Assembly: GCA_000442015.1 (NCBI GenBank)
Contig: KE561071.1
Location: 1 to 64,000 of the forward strand
Source of the DNA: Rozella allomycis CSF55
Lineage: Eukaryota; Rozellomycota
Reading direction: 5' to 3'
Length of the DNA stretch: 64,000 nucleotides
A program made the translations under genes and the position numbers. How positions within the stretch are numbered: position 1 is the first letter of the stretch; each line of letters begins with the position of its first letter. This document shows, in pieces, positions 51,655 through 60,882 of the stretch. The notes below the pieces were generated by a model. The model was not told the origin of the DNA. It did not search any database and was given only the letters and a program-made list of their open reading frames with translations.

Positions 51655-52479
51655 TTATTCCTTTTCAATTTTCTTTAAATTGGACACAATTTGGTTTCTC
51701 GTATCTTTAGACACAACATGTTCATGTAAACCAATATAAATCTCAAGAAATAGTTTCCCAATTGTTTCAGATTGTACACTTCCCTTTAGCTCGCCCTGTA
51801 AAACTAGAAATCAAATGTTACATTCAAATACAAATTCAGAGATTTTTCTTTCCTTTCAATTATTATTTCATCCCCTTCTTTAATAATCGAACTTTTTGGA
51901 ATTTGATCCAAAAAATTGTTCAACCTTTCTTCGATTAGTTTTCCCTCTGTAAGTGACACTAAACGATAAATTCTTGTTTTCCAACCTTCGTTTAAATGGA
52001 TATATTTGGTGTCTCTTTTTGCTTTTATTGTGATTGCAACAGGGATAGATGGTGTATCTATTACAGATTGCAATATAGCTTCCCCATCATAAACATCATC
52101 TTCTGGATTATATTTAATCTCCTTTTTCAACGCATAAGAATCGATTGTGACATCAAAGTCATACACATTGTACTTTAGAAAAGCAAACCCCATAGTTCTT
52201 TGTCCTCCCCCAAGTTTAGTAACTTCTCCATAGTCATTGAACATATCTAATGATATTGTAAATAATTCTGTACTGGAATCACAATACATCATTTTTGATT
52301 GAAGGATATAATAGGCAGTGAATGCACCAACGAATTGATATTTTATATTTGAGCGCTATTTTATGTATTTTAAGCTTTATTACTATCATATTTCTAACTC
52401 GAGCATTAAAAAAGGATCTAAAATGGCTCATGACCAATGAAGATGTAAAACTGAAATTTAGAAAATTGGAAATTCTCAT
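51655..52479 (-). CDS. Chalcone-isomerase-fold mitochondrial protein (Aim18/Aim46-like)
   Basis: Exons are 52479..52384, 52355..51822 and 51795..51655, giving 256 aa. The N-terminus (MRISNFLNFSFTSSLVMSHFRSFFNARVRNMIRSN) looks like a mitochondrial presequence, followed by a hydrophobic stretch (YQFVGAFTAYYIL). The body GGGQRTMGFAFLKYNVYDFDVTIDSYALK, LVSLTEGKLIEERLNNFLDQIPKSSIIKEGDEIIIERKEKSLNLYLNGELKGSVQSETIGKLFLEIYIGLHEHVV follows the chalcone-isomerase pattern in which a small secondary-structure kernel ends in LxxxYxG. Fungal members are heme-binding matrix proteins without isomerase activity. Introns are 28 and 26 nt. The start could also be 52431. Confidence 0.75.
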
Positions 52480-52585
52480 CCATGAATACTAATTAGTCGA
52501 CATGAATTGAGTGACATTCATTAGGAAAAGTTATTAATAACATTTATGAAAAGCGAACACAGAATAACAAAAAATTGAGAAATTT

Positions 52586-53655
52586 ATGGAACTCCTTTTA
52601 CCCATCCCATCTGATATATTACAGAAAGAAGTCGGTAAATATTAAAATCTCTATGCAAAAGATGATTGGAATGTATCCGATACCGCGTGGAATGATATTT
52701 CAGAGGAAGATGATGATGCAGATATTTTGCCAGAGAATATTTTAGTTGATTACAACGGACTTTCACTTGTAATCGCACAAGATTCATGCTTAAATTTGAT
52801 AACACCGAATATACCTCCCATAAAGCGATTTTTGAGCTTTATAATCTCTTGTTCAAAATTAAGTAACGAGTAAAGTTATCACTTAAAATTGATGGTAAGG
52901 CTTTGTTTTTTCGGCTCTGAATTCGGCGACTTTGGAATTATTAGTAATGTAAGAGATAAAAATGTACTCTATAGAATGGGGAATTAAAATGCCTAAAGAG
53001 GATTCACAATGAAAAAGTGCTTGAAATAGAATTATTTGATAACTCCGTAGGTTTAATTTTTGAGGATCAAACGCTTATCATTATTGATTTAAATGATATT
53101 CTTCAAGGAGGCGATCCACAATTTAAAAGGTGGTCCTTAAAAGGGATGAATGTCATGAAGCTTTTAAAGAATAGCACAAAGTTTCCCTTTGATTTCTTTG
53201 AGTACAAGCCTCAATATAGCAAGTTATTGGTATTGGGATGTGGGAATAACAAACCACTTATTTCTATTTATGGTATTTCTGAGGATTCGATTTATTCGAC
53301 TGCAGTAGAAGCAGCGACAAAAATAGCCTCAAGGTTGACATCTGCGGTTTTTGGAATAGCCAAATCGTTTGTAAGTGAATCTAATAATAGCAATGTTGTT
53401 ACGCCACCCCAGCCGCTGCCGTTACTTGAATCCTTATCGTTTGATCCCTCGCAAGAAGGCAACAAAATAGTCAATGGTCCTCAAAATAGTGGACTAGCAC
53501 TCGTTTTTGATTCTTTCGGTAGAATTCTCTTATTAGATATTTATCAATTTGTAGTGCTGAGGGTTCTCAAGGGATACAGAAGTGCCAACGCAGGATTTAT
53601 TAATCATAAAGATAAACTTTACATTGTTTTAGACCACAAAAAGCAGGTAGTTTAG
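52586..53655 (+). CDS. RAB3GAP2-like (Rab3GAP regulatory subunit) N-terminal region, truncated
   Basis: The first exon 52586..52634 starts MELLLPIPSDILQKEV, and after a 27-nt intron comes DDWNVSDTAWNDISEEDDDAD. A later exon starts LCFFGSEFGDFGIIS and, after a 26-nt intron (52951..52976), reads NGELKCLKRIHNEKVLEIELFDNSVGLIFEDQTLIIIDL. The end has DSFGRILLLDIYQFVVLRVLKGYRSANAGFI, the clearest RAB3GAP2 signature. The junction near 52850-52893 is unresolved. The frame stops after LDHKKQVV, although eight bases further on GILLQSRLSFG continues the expected pattern. The gene is therefore truncated (about 330 aa against about 1,390 aa in human) and may be decaying. The full protein helps activate Rab18/Rab3 and support autophagy. 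Confidence 0.65.
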
Positions 53656-53862
53656 GTATCCTTTTACAAAGTAGATTGAGTTTTGGTCCGTCTTTCCCTG
53701 GCATTATCATTCATGTTTCCGTGTCACAAAAGATTACAATCTTTTATATAATTCCATGATAGGATTAACCTTTTTGTTTTCTTCGTGCGGAGTTTATTCT
53801 TTAAATAAATTAATTGATTTGTAATTTTGGAAATTTCTGTTTTGTTCACACTAAAGTCCAAA

Positions 53863-55833
53863 ATGGCTTCTAGCCCTGATCAAGATAACATAGCACAAGT
53901 GGAACAAAACATTTTGCAAGTTTCAGCTGCAGCTTTATTACAGGAGGAGACTGTTTCTTCGTCTTTGTCATCATCTAATGACATCCCGCTCTCTCCAGTC
54001 ACACCAGCTCAAAATCAAGAAAATAAAGCTTTTGACTGGGGCGATCAACAATATGAAACAACTGAAAAGAAAAAGAATATTTTATCTAGGTATTTATCAT
54101 GTCTCCCGCCTTGGCTGAGGACGATTATCTATATTGTCATAGGATCTGGCTTAATTGTCTTTCCATCTATATTAGTTTATGTTTTTGTTCCATTTACAAC
54201 ATATTCTTTATTTGTCTATCGAGAACCACAAGATACAAACCCGTATATGGAATTCCTTCGTTGGTCTATTTATTTGGCAATTATTTATGCGTCTTTTATA
54301 TTTTCAAGATTCTTCACTAAAAGATTGCCTGTTTTCGCTCTCTGGATGGTTCAAGTGTCTCAAGTGTCCGTGACAGAAACAGTTAAAACAAGGTTGGAAT
54401 ATATCGTCGCGTTACAAATATATATATCCAGATTTTTGTGGACAATTGTAATTTTTGTAGCAACATCTGTGTTTTTCACTTACACAGCAACATCGGTAAC
54501 ACCGCAAACAGCACCTTATCATTGGTTTCTTATAAAATTTGCCATTGTTTTCTTGGTTTGGTCTGGCTTGATCTTATTTGAAAAACTTATTTTGCAGGTC
54601 ATTGCTGTTCAATTCCATAAAGTGGCATATTCAGATCGAATTAAAGTTAACAATTACAATTCTGTAGTGTTAGACAAACTGAACAAGGCGGTTTTATCGC
54701 ATGCTAAGCATAAAGCGAAAAAAGCTAATCATTCTTCAAGCCACGACCATGTAGATAAAAAGAAAAACCTAAAAGATCGTCTGGGGTCCAAAATCCAAAA
54801 CGTTACTGAAATTGCGGGAATTTCAAACCTTTTGCAGTCAACAAGATATGCCTTCACTGCTACGGCAAATGCAGTAGTTGGAAAAGAAAAAGTAGAATTG
54901 AATAGCACAACAGAGGCAAGAAAACTAGCCAGGAAAATATTTGAAAGTATATGTCCAACAGGAAAAGACAGCATCACTGTTGAGGATTTTTATCCTTATT
55001 TCAGGACTGAAGAAGAAGCAAAAGAGGCCTTTCTTCTTTTTGACAAGGATGAAAATGGAGATATATCTAAGCAAGAGATGGCGCTAGAAACGGTCGCAAT
55101 TTATCAAGAAAGAAAAAGATTGGCAAGATCAATGCAAGATTTGGGCCATTGTGTTGGAAAACTAGATAATATTTTACTTTTCATTGTATTTTTCATAATG
55201 GTTGTAGTGACTTTTCCCATATTTGAAGTAAATATCACAGCTGTTCTGGCTTCCTTTGGCACCCTACTTTTAGGTTTAACTTTTGTCTTCGGTGGAACTG
55301 CTCGAAATATATTCGAAAATATAATATTTCTATTCGTGATTCATCCTTACGATGTCGGTGATAGAGTTCACATTGAAGGACAAACGATGGTTGTGAAAGA
55401 AATTGGGATGATGTTAACATCGTTCCAACTTGGCGATGGACAAATAGTTTATATTCCACATACAAAGCTTGTTTCAGTTAACATTCAAAATTATCGCCGA
55501 TCTGGAAATATGTCAGAGTCTGTGGAGTTGTTTGTTAGCTCTTCAATTACCGCAGAAAAAATAGCTGCGATAAAACAATTATGTATCAAATATTTAGAAA
55601 ATTCGGGAAGAGACATTCCAGAGAAGATTTCGGTTTCGGGATTTGATATTGTTGATCCTACAAGGATTAGAATAGTTTTAAGTGTAGTTCATAAATTTAA
55701 CTTTCAAGATATGGGATCTAAAAATGAACGAAAAGAAAAGTTTATGACCTATCTAAGGAAGGGTTTACTGGATTTGGGAATACTCTACGACGCCCCGCCA
55801 ACCAACATCAGTTGCAAATTAATAAAAGACTAA
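53863..55833 (+). CDS. MscS-like mechanosensitive ion channel with EF hand (Msy1/Msy2 type)
   Basis: 656 aa, single exon, from the ATG at 53863 (MASSPDQDNIAQ). Four TM helices in the first half are followed by an EF hand (EAFLLFDKDENGDISKQEMALETV) and two more helices. The MscS pore and beta domain come next (FEVNITAVLASFGTLLLGLTFVFGGTARNIFENIIFLFVIHPYDVGDRVHIEGQTMVVKEIGMMLTSFQLGDGQIVYIPHTKL). This domain order is that of fungal Msy1/Msy2 channels, which sit in the ER and regulate Ca2+ and volume during hypo-osmotic shock. All key pore glycines and the FGGTARN stretch are present. Confidence 0.95.
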   Translation: MASSPDQDNIAQVEQNILQVSAAALLQEETVSSSLSSSNDIPLSPVTPAQNQENKAFDWGDQQYETTEKKKNILSRYLSCLPPWLRTIIYIVIGSGLIVFPSILVYVFVPFTTYSLFVYREPQDTNPYMEFLRWSIYLAIIYASFIFSRFFTKRLPVFALWMVQVSQVSVTETVKTRLEYIVALQIYISRFLWTIVIFVATSVFFTYTATSVTPQTAPYHWFLIKFAIVFLVWSGLILFEKLILQVIAVQFHKVAYSDRIKVNNYNSVVLDKLNKAVLSHAKHKAKKANHSSSHDHVDKKKNLKDRLGSKIQNVTEIAGISNLLQSTRYAFTATANAVVGKEKVELNSTTEARKLARKIFESICPTGKDSITVEDFYPYFRTEEEAKEAFLLFDKDENGDISKQEMALETVAIYQERKRLARSMQDLGHCVGKLDNILLFIVFFIMVVVTFPIFEVNITAVLASFGTLLLGLTFVFGGTARNIFENIIFLFVIHPYDVGDRVHIEGQTMVVKEIGMMLTSFQLGDGQIVYIPHTKLVSVNIQNYRRSGNMSESVELFVSSSITAEKIAAIKQLCIKYLENSGRDIPEKISVSGFDIVDPTRIRIVLSVVHKFNFQDMGSKNERKEKFMTYLRKGLLDLGILYDAPPTNISCKLIKD

Positions 55834-55878
55834 AATTATATTTTAATTTCTATTTATTTTGTTCATACGTTTTTAGTT

Positions 55879-56940
55879 TTATGGAATATGAAAAAAGTTT
55901 GCGACAATGTCACCGTATATTGAATTAAAGAAGCCGAATTGCATATAAGGACTAAGAAAATACCTTGAAGTAAGCATTAGCGTAAAAATGACATAGAAAA
56001 CGCAGAGTAGATTCCACACTTGATGAGGAACAAATGAAGGTTCGAAAGCCAAAGGGGATAAAGCGTTTTCAATCATGACAATTAACCCATGAATAGCAAA
56101 AAACTTAAAGTTGTCTAAAGATTTGATACCGAAGAACGCCCAAATAAGATATTCATGGAAAAGTGCTGAAACAATAAAGGTTGACAGTGCTGCCAGAATC
56201 TTATTTTTTCTCGACGCCTTTTCTTTCATTAATACAGAAAATGCAATTTTATGGAAAGTATCTTTAAATATCATATTCCATCTGCATGACCAAAACTCTC
56301 TTAGACTCGTTGACTTTAAAATGTTTCGAAACATGGGGCGGTAAGCAATTGTTCCACCTACAAAACAGTATGATGCTACAAACATTATTTGGTGAAGATT
56401 AAATAACTGAATATACAAGATTCCAAACATGGCTAAAGTTTCCAATGTAAATGTAAAGTCAATAAAGGCCCAGCCGGGTATTGGGGAAACCTTGTGATGT
56501 TTGAAAAAATATGTCAAATAGAGAAAGAAAAAACATCGCACGGTAAAGTAAATAATTTCCATCATTAAGCTATTTCTCTCTTTAATCCAATCTTGGTGCC
56601 ACTTTCCCGTAGGTTCCACATTCGAAAGTTGAGCAATGAATGATCTAAATGAATCTATAATTCTCCTCTCTTTTGAAAATATGTTTCTCTTATTCTTATC
56701 TGCATAAATGCAACAACGTCTTAGGTAAACAAATGTTGCAAAAGCTTGTAAACCTATATTGAATAATATTGAAGTTGGCCGCAATAGGGATATGGAAGGA
56801 ATGGTCACCAATGTGTCCAAAACGAAAATAGAACATCCAGATAAATTTGTACGCGTTAAAAATGTGAAGGAAAGCATAGAATGGACAGCAAATATAAGTG
56901 CGAACACAATGTTTGGAACAATGACAAATTGGAATGACAT
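55879..56940 (-). CDS. Wax-synthase-type membrane-bound O-acyltransferase
   Basis: 353 aa, single exon, ATG at 56940 (MSFQFVIVPNIVF; the frame opens slightly upstream with a non-ATG codon). About eight TM helices. The MBOAT_2/wax-synthase signature STSLREFWSCRWNMIFKDTFHKIAFSVL is followed by FIVSALFHEYLIW with the catalytic-type His. Fungal members acylate sterols, fatty alcohols or secondary metabolites. The acceptor cannot be inferred. No biosynthetic cluster is seen around it. Confidence 0.85.
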   Translation of the reverse strand: MSFQFVIVPNIVFALIFAVHSMLSFTFLTRTNLSGCSIFVLDTLVTIPSISLLRPTSILFNIGLQAFATFVYLRRCCIYADKNKRNIFSKERRIIDSFRSFIAQLSNVEPTGKWHQDWIKERNSLMMEIIYFTVRCFFFLYLTYFFKHHKVSPIPGWAFIDFTFTLETLAMFGILYIQLFNLHQIMFVASYCFVGGTIAYRPMFRNILKSTSLREFWSCRWNMIFKDTFHKIAFSVLMKEKASRKNKILAALSTFIVSALFHEYLIWAFFGIKSLDNFKFFAIHGLIVMIENALSPLAFEPSFVPHQVWNLLCVFYVIFTLMLTSRYFLSPYMQFGFFNSIYGDIVANFFHIP

Positions 56941-56988
56941 CACGAGGAAATAAAACGCCACAAATATATGACTTAATGAAGTGGAATT

Positions 56989-57587
56989 TTATTGTTCATA
57001 TTCAACATGTTCTTCCGAAGCATTTCTCCTCAAAAACCATTCTTTCTTCCCTCTATTATCTTCTCTCATTTCAGCATATTGAGTCTTAAACTGGTGGACA
57101 AAACCATCCTCCCAGAGCTCCTTTGCTATCCCAAGATCCTTACAGCATCTCATCAAAGCATTAGATCTTAATGCTTCAACAGCATTAGTCATGTCTTTCA
57201 TTCTCATGTTGACGGTTCCTGTACTAAATTAAAAGAACTCCGGTTACCAGTGGCTTCTGTCGCAAATTTACCATTAATGAAAAGAGCATAGTCGCGCATC
57301 AAAACTCCAGAAACAATTTGTAATGGGCCGCGAGCAATCAAAGACCATCCTCCAGGACCAAAGGCCGCAATAAGGATAGTGCGATACTTGATCTCGGGTA
57401 GGTATATTATCCCATCTCTTCTTATTCTAACATCTTCGTTTCGTACGGGGGCTTGAAGAATAGAAAGAGTTTCAACTGACAAATTAAGGTCAGTAGTGCT
57501 CATATTTTGAGGTAAATCACATGCAGGGTACAGCGTAAGCACGTCATCTTTTTCAAGTTTTTTTAACTCTTTAACAGTAGAGTTCAT
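56989..57587 (-). CDS. MGM101: Mitochondrial genome maintenance protein Mgm101
   Basis: Exons are 57587..57248 and 57218..56989, giving 189 aa. [40 protein letters not shown] and [32 protein letters not shown] are the diagnostic core of this Rad52-like single-strand annealing protein. It is required for mtDNA recombination and repair in nucleoids. The ATG used leaves only a short region before the core, whereas the family has a mitochondrial presequence. In-frame codons continue upstream (SRVTRSFPANAANKDNGYQ) to an acceptor-like TTTTTAG, so a short 5' exon that I could not place is likely. Confidence 0.93.
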
Positions 57588-58071
57588 TTGATAACCGTTA
57601 TCCTTGTTTGCTGCATTTGCTGGAAAAGATCTAGTAACTCGACTAAAAACAATTTTTTATCGCGCTTTTACGATTGTTGGTAAAAATTATTGTAGGTGCC
57701 ATTTTGATAATCTTGCAAAAATCTCGTCGAGGAGAACAAACGGCGTTGAAAAGATCTGGAAGCAATTTTTTGAAACATAGAAAATTCGAAACAATGATCT
57801 GCCACAGTAAAAATGTTAACAAAATGTAATCGGATATTAAGTAGTCTCGCTTAAACGGCCAATTTCTCGTTATTTCAACTTCGATAAAATCAAACTTATA
57901 ATGCGTATCATGCACCTAACTTCTAAAATTCAAGTTCTATTTTTTCAATGAAGACTTTCAAAAATGAATATAAACATTAACACACTTTCAACAATAGATT
58001 TTATGATCCATTGATGTTAGTTCGTACCCTTTTGTAAATTTCACAATAGTAGGAAGGACATTTGTTTATGA
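57588..58071. other. Intergenic, about 480 bp between divergent MGM101 and HYLS1
   Basis: It probably contains the missing 5' exon of MGM101 (before about 57650 on the minus strand) and both promoters. A 90-codon minus-strand frame at 57643-57915 has no recognisable features. Confidence 0.4.
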
Positions 58072-58500
58072 ATGGAAAAACAAAGACTACCATCACTTTT
58101 TCCTATATGCAAGACATCTGTATTGGCCCATTTATCTGCGTTGGGATATTGCAATATACCGGAGTCGATTGTGAATGAGTTTGTAAACGAACTTCAAGAA
58201 TATGAAACAGTTTTAACGAATAATTCCACCTGTGAGCCGGAATCCCATGAAAAGGAATATGAAAAAGATACATCCGAACCAGTTGACATAATTATTGAAA
58301 ATAGGGCGCAAACTTGCCACAAAACATCAAGAGATTCGGATAGCCATAAAGCAAATGACTGGGATAATAATTTGGAAAGGCCTAAGACAGCTCCATTGAA
58401 TAGAAAGAAAAAGTTTGCTAGTAGAGATCCTGTAAGGTTGTACCGTGAACACCAAAAAGATTGGAAGAAACAAGCTAATTTGCATAAAATTAATAAATGA
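58072..58500 (+). CDS. HYLS1-like centriolar protein
   Basis: 142 aa, single exon. The N-terminal helix-turn region (LAHLSALGYCNIPESIVNEFVNELQEYE) and the C-terminal HYLS1 box (KKKFASRDPVRLYREHQKDWKK) match the pattern of hydrolethalus protein 1, with a polar linker between. HYLS1 is a core centriole protein needed to convert centrioles to basal bodies, and in fungi it is kept only in lineages with flagella. If correct, it is evidence that this organism makes a flagellated zoospore. Confidence 0.8.
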   Translation: MEKQRLPSLFPICKTSVLAHLSALGYCNIPESIVNEFVNELQEYETVLTNNSTCEPESHEKEYEKDTSEPVDIIIENRAQTCHKTSRDSDSHKANDWDNNLERPKTAPLNRKKKFASRDPVRLYREHQKDWKKQANLHKINK

Positions 58501-58524
58501 TGAATAAAAAGAATAAAAATGAAT

Positions 58525-58982
58525 TTATTTTTTCAGTGCTTTGAAAAATGCAAGACCAGAAACTACAGCTGCACCAACTCCAGCAACAAGCATCATCCCC
58601 ATTAACCCATCTTTTTGAACTCTATCATTAACAATAGAGAGAAGCTTATTCGATTGCTCTGGATGGGTTTTTTGTAATAACAAGCAATATTTTTTGGCTT
58701 CTTTGTATTCTTGAAGTCGTATGCACACTTTCGCCAGCTGAAAATAAACATCAGATTCAGGCACATACGTTTCCAGCAAAATCTTCAGTCTTGAATAGGA
58801 GTCGAGTTGATCCTGCTTCAACGGGGAATGAATCAAAGTGGAGCAATAAGCAAACTCGAGGTAAGGGGTAAAATTCTGTTGTTGAGATTGAAAAACCTGT
58901 TTCGCTTCCTTTAACAACGATTTTATCAATTTACTGTTATTTGGGATAAAGGAAAGTTGCTATCTACATCGATATCTGTCAT
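58525..58982 (-). CDS. FIS1: Mitochondrial fission protein Fis1
   Basis: Exons are 58982..58935 and 58908..58525, giving 143 aa. The short N-terminal arm [16 protein letters not shown] is followed by a TPR-like helical bundle ([13 protein letters not shown]-type region [73 protein letters not shown]), a single C-terminal TM ([20 protein letters not shown]) and a basic tail (KALKK). It is a tail-anchored adaptor of the outer mitochondrial and peroxisomal membranes that recruits the fission dynamin. The intron is 26 nt. It diverges from the DnaJ gene, with 27 bp between starts. Confidence 0.93.
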
Positions 58983-59009
58983 GGAAATTTAATTTTGCGA
59001 AATATCTTA

Positions 59010-60110
59010 ATGTTAGTTGGACAGAATCCTGCTTGTTTCCGAGACTTGGAATGCCTAAAATGTCATAAAGTAAATCGAGTTTTTGATTTAGAAGCTAAAT
59101 GGAGCGCTTCCATTGAATGCTATTTTTGCAAACAGATATTTAATGACGTAGAAGCCAAGAGAGAACAAGAGACACTGTACAGCATTCTTGGTGTACCAGA
59201 AACAGCCACTAGTGCTGAAATAAAAAAGCAATATAGAATGTACGCCGTCAAGTATCATCCTGACAAAAATCTTGATAACCCCAATGCAGAAGAGCAATTT
59301 AAGAAGATTAATGAAGCATATTTGTTACTTTCTGATGACGAACTTAGGGCAAGATATGATGATAGTTTAAAGAATCCTGATAAACCACAATTTGAGCTAG
59401 ATCGATTCTTTTCTTCAATGTTTGGAGGGGATAACTTTGTTCCTTGGATTGGCACAGTTTCAATTGGAAAAATGCTTGAAAGGACAATGTCGGAAGGGGC
59501 TGTAGAAAGAGACAAGGCTAAAATGAACGAGATCGCAGAAAAAGATGCTGCCGAGCATGAAAAGAGAATCAAGTTGATTAAAGATTCTTTAAAGCGTAAA
59601 ATTGAAAGCTTTGCTGTGGGATCTGAGACTGAAGAACAATTTAAAAAGAAAATCAATGAGGAGGCCACAATATTAAAAGAAGAGCCACGTGGAAAGCAAA
59701 TTCTTAAATGTATTGCTTATGTTTACCGTATTAAAGTTAAACAGGCAATTTCTAAAACATCTCTATTTGGGTCCGTTTCTAATTTTTATCTCAACATCAA
59801 AGAAAAAGGCCATATGGTGTCCGAAGTGGTAGGAACCATCAAAGCGCTTAGGGATGTGTCCAAAATGGCAGAAAAGTTAAGTGCCGAAGCTGAAAATACC
59901 ACCAACATCGAATTGGAAGAGAAGAATGAAAAGTTATTTATGCATGCATGTTGGAAGGCTTGCAAAATGGAGATTGAAGCGGTTGCGAGAGAATCTGCGG
60001 CATCATTTCTGGAAGAAAATAAGGATGCTATTTATGCCAAAGGATTGGATATTATTGCTGAAATTTTTGAATCACATAGCAAAGAAATGGAGTTATTAAT
60101 TGAAAAGTAG
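59010..60110 (+). CDS. DnaJ-X domain co-chaperone with N-terminal zinc ribbon (Djp1/Caj1-like)
   Basis: 366 aa from the ATG at 59010. An N-terminal CxxC pair ([12 protein letters not shown]...CYFC) suggests a zinc ribbon. It is followed by a J domain ([63 protein letters not shown], with the HPD motif) and a long helical DnaJ-X region ([20 protein letters not shown]-like helices, [20 protein letters not shown]). Family members stimulate Hsp70, for example in peroxisomal protein import (Djp1). The zinc ribbon before the J domain is not usual for Djp1. Single exon. Confidence 0.9.
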   Translation: MLVGQNPACFRDLECLKCHKVNRVFDLEAKWSASIECYFCKQIFNDVEAKREQETLYSILGVPETATSAEIKKQYRMYAVKYHPDKNLDNPNAEEQFKKINEAYLLLSDDELRARYDDSLKNPDKPQFELDRFFSSMFGGDNFVPWIGTVSIGKMLERTMSEGAVERDKAKMNEIAEKDAAEHEKRIKLIKDSLKRKIESFAVGSETEEQFKKKINEEATILKEEPRGKQILKCIAYVYRIKVKQAISKTSLFGSVSNFYLNIKEKGHMVSEVVGTIKALRDVSKMAEKLSAEAENTTNIELEEKNEKLFMHACWKACKMEIEAVARESAASFLEENKDAIYAKGLDIIAEIFESHSKEMELLIEK

Positions 60111-60222
60111 CATAAAATATCCATTTATTTAATAAATTGTGTGAATTATGATATAAATTGGAGTTATATTCTATCTCGTTGTGGCTCCGAGTAAACTAAG
60201 CCACCATATTTACGATTTTTGT

Positions 60223-60870
60223 ATGACTTCCACGGCATCCCAACATCTTGTATTTCTTTTTAAAAACAACTTACTAATAACTTCGGCAATAGGTATTCTT
60301 TTCTTTACAGGGTTGATTGTTATTCCCGCTATTGTCCTCATTAGACACAAAAAGTCCAAGAATATGGCCCTATTGATTCAAAACTCTGAGAAACTTTATT
60401 TAGATGATAGGGCGTCAATATTTAAATCAAGCAACATAGAGTCTCAATCCATAAAAGCTACTAAAAGGGTTGAAAAGTCGGCAGACATACCATACCCAAC
60501 ATTAAATCCTAATGTCCCAATTATGATCAATAACCAATTCGATACGCTACCTGGCTATATTCCATTGAAAGACATGCGAGATATTACTATAACTTCAAAC
60601 AACATTTCCCGTGACAATTTGCTACCAACCTCGTCGTCTTTCACCTCATTAGCTGATGAAACTGATAGTCCAATTAACTTTATGGTGAATTTGAAACAAA
60701 AGCCAGCCAAGTCATTTAAGCCACTTGATAAAGTGTTGGAAGATTTCAAACAAGTGCAAGACTCAAGACCATCAACGTCTACAAGGCCAAATAAAAACGA
60801 AGAAGAAACACATCTGAATAATCTTTTGTTGGAATTAGAAAGTTTGCAGAACAATCTAAAGGCAAAATAG
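60223..60870 (+). CDS. Single-pass membrane protein of unknown function
   Basis: 215 aa if translation starts at the ATG at 60223. The frame is open about 14 codons further upstream, starting with GTG. One TM helix (LLITSAIGILFFTGLIVIPAIVLI) follows a short lumenal segment. The cytoplasmic tail is Ser/Asn-rich and ends in a helical LNNLLLELESLQNNLKAK. I do not recognise it. Topology suggests a type I or III anchored adaptor. It converges on the crinkler-like gene, 12 bp apart. Confidence 0.6.
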   Translation: MTSTASQHLVFLFKNNLLITSAIGILFFTGLIVIPAIVLIRHKKSKNMALLIQNSEKLYLDDRASIFKSSNIESQSIKATKRVEKSADIPYPTLNPNVPIMINNQFDTLPGYIPLKDMRDITITSNNISRDNLLPTSSSFTSLADETDSPINFMVNLKQKPAKSFKPLDKVLEDFKQVQDSRPSTSTRPNKNEEETHLNNLLLELESLQNNLKAK

Positions 60871-60882
60871 TGGCCAATTTAT

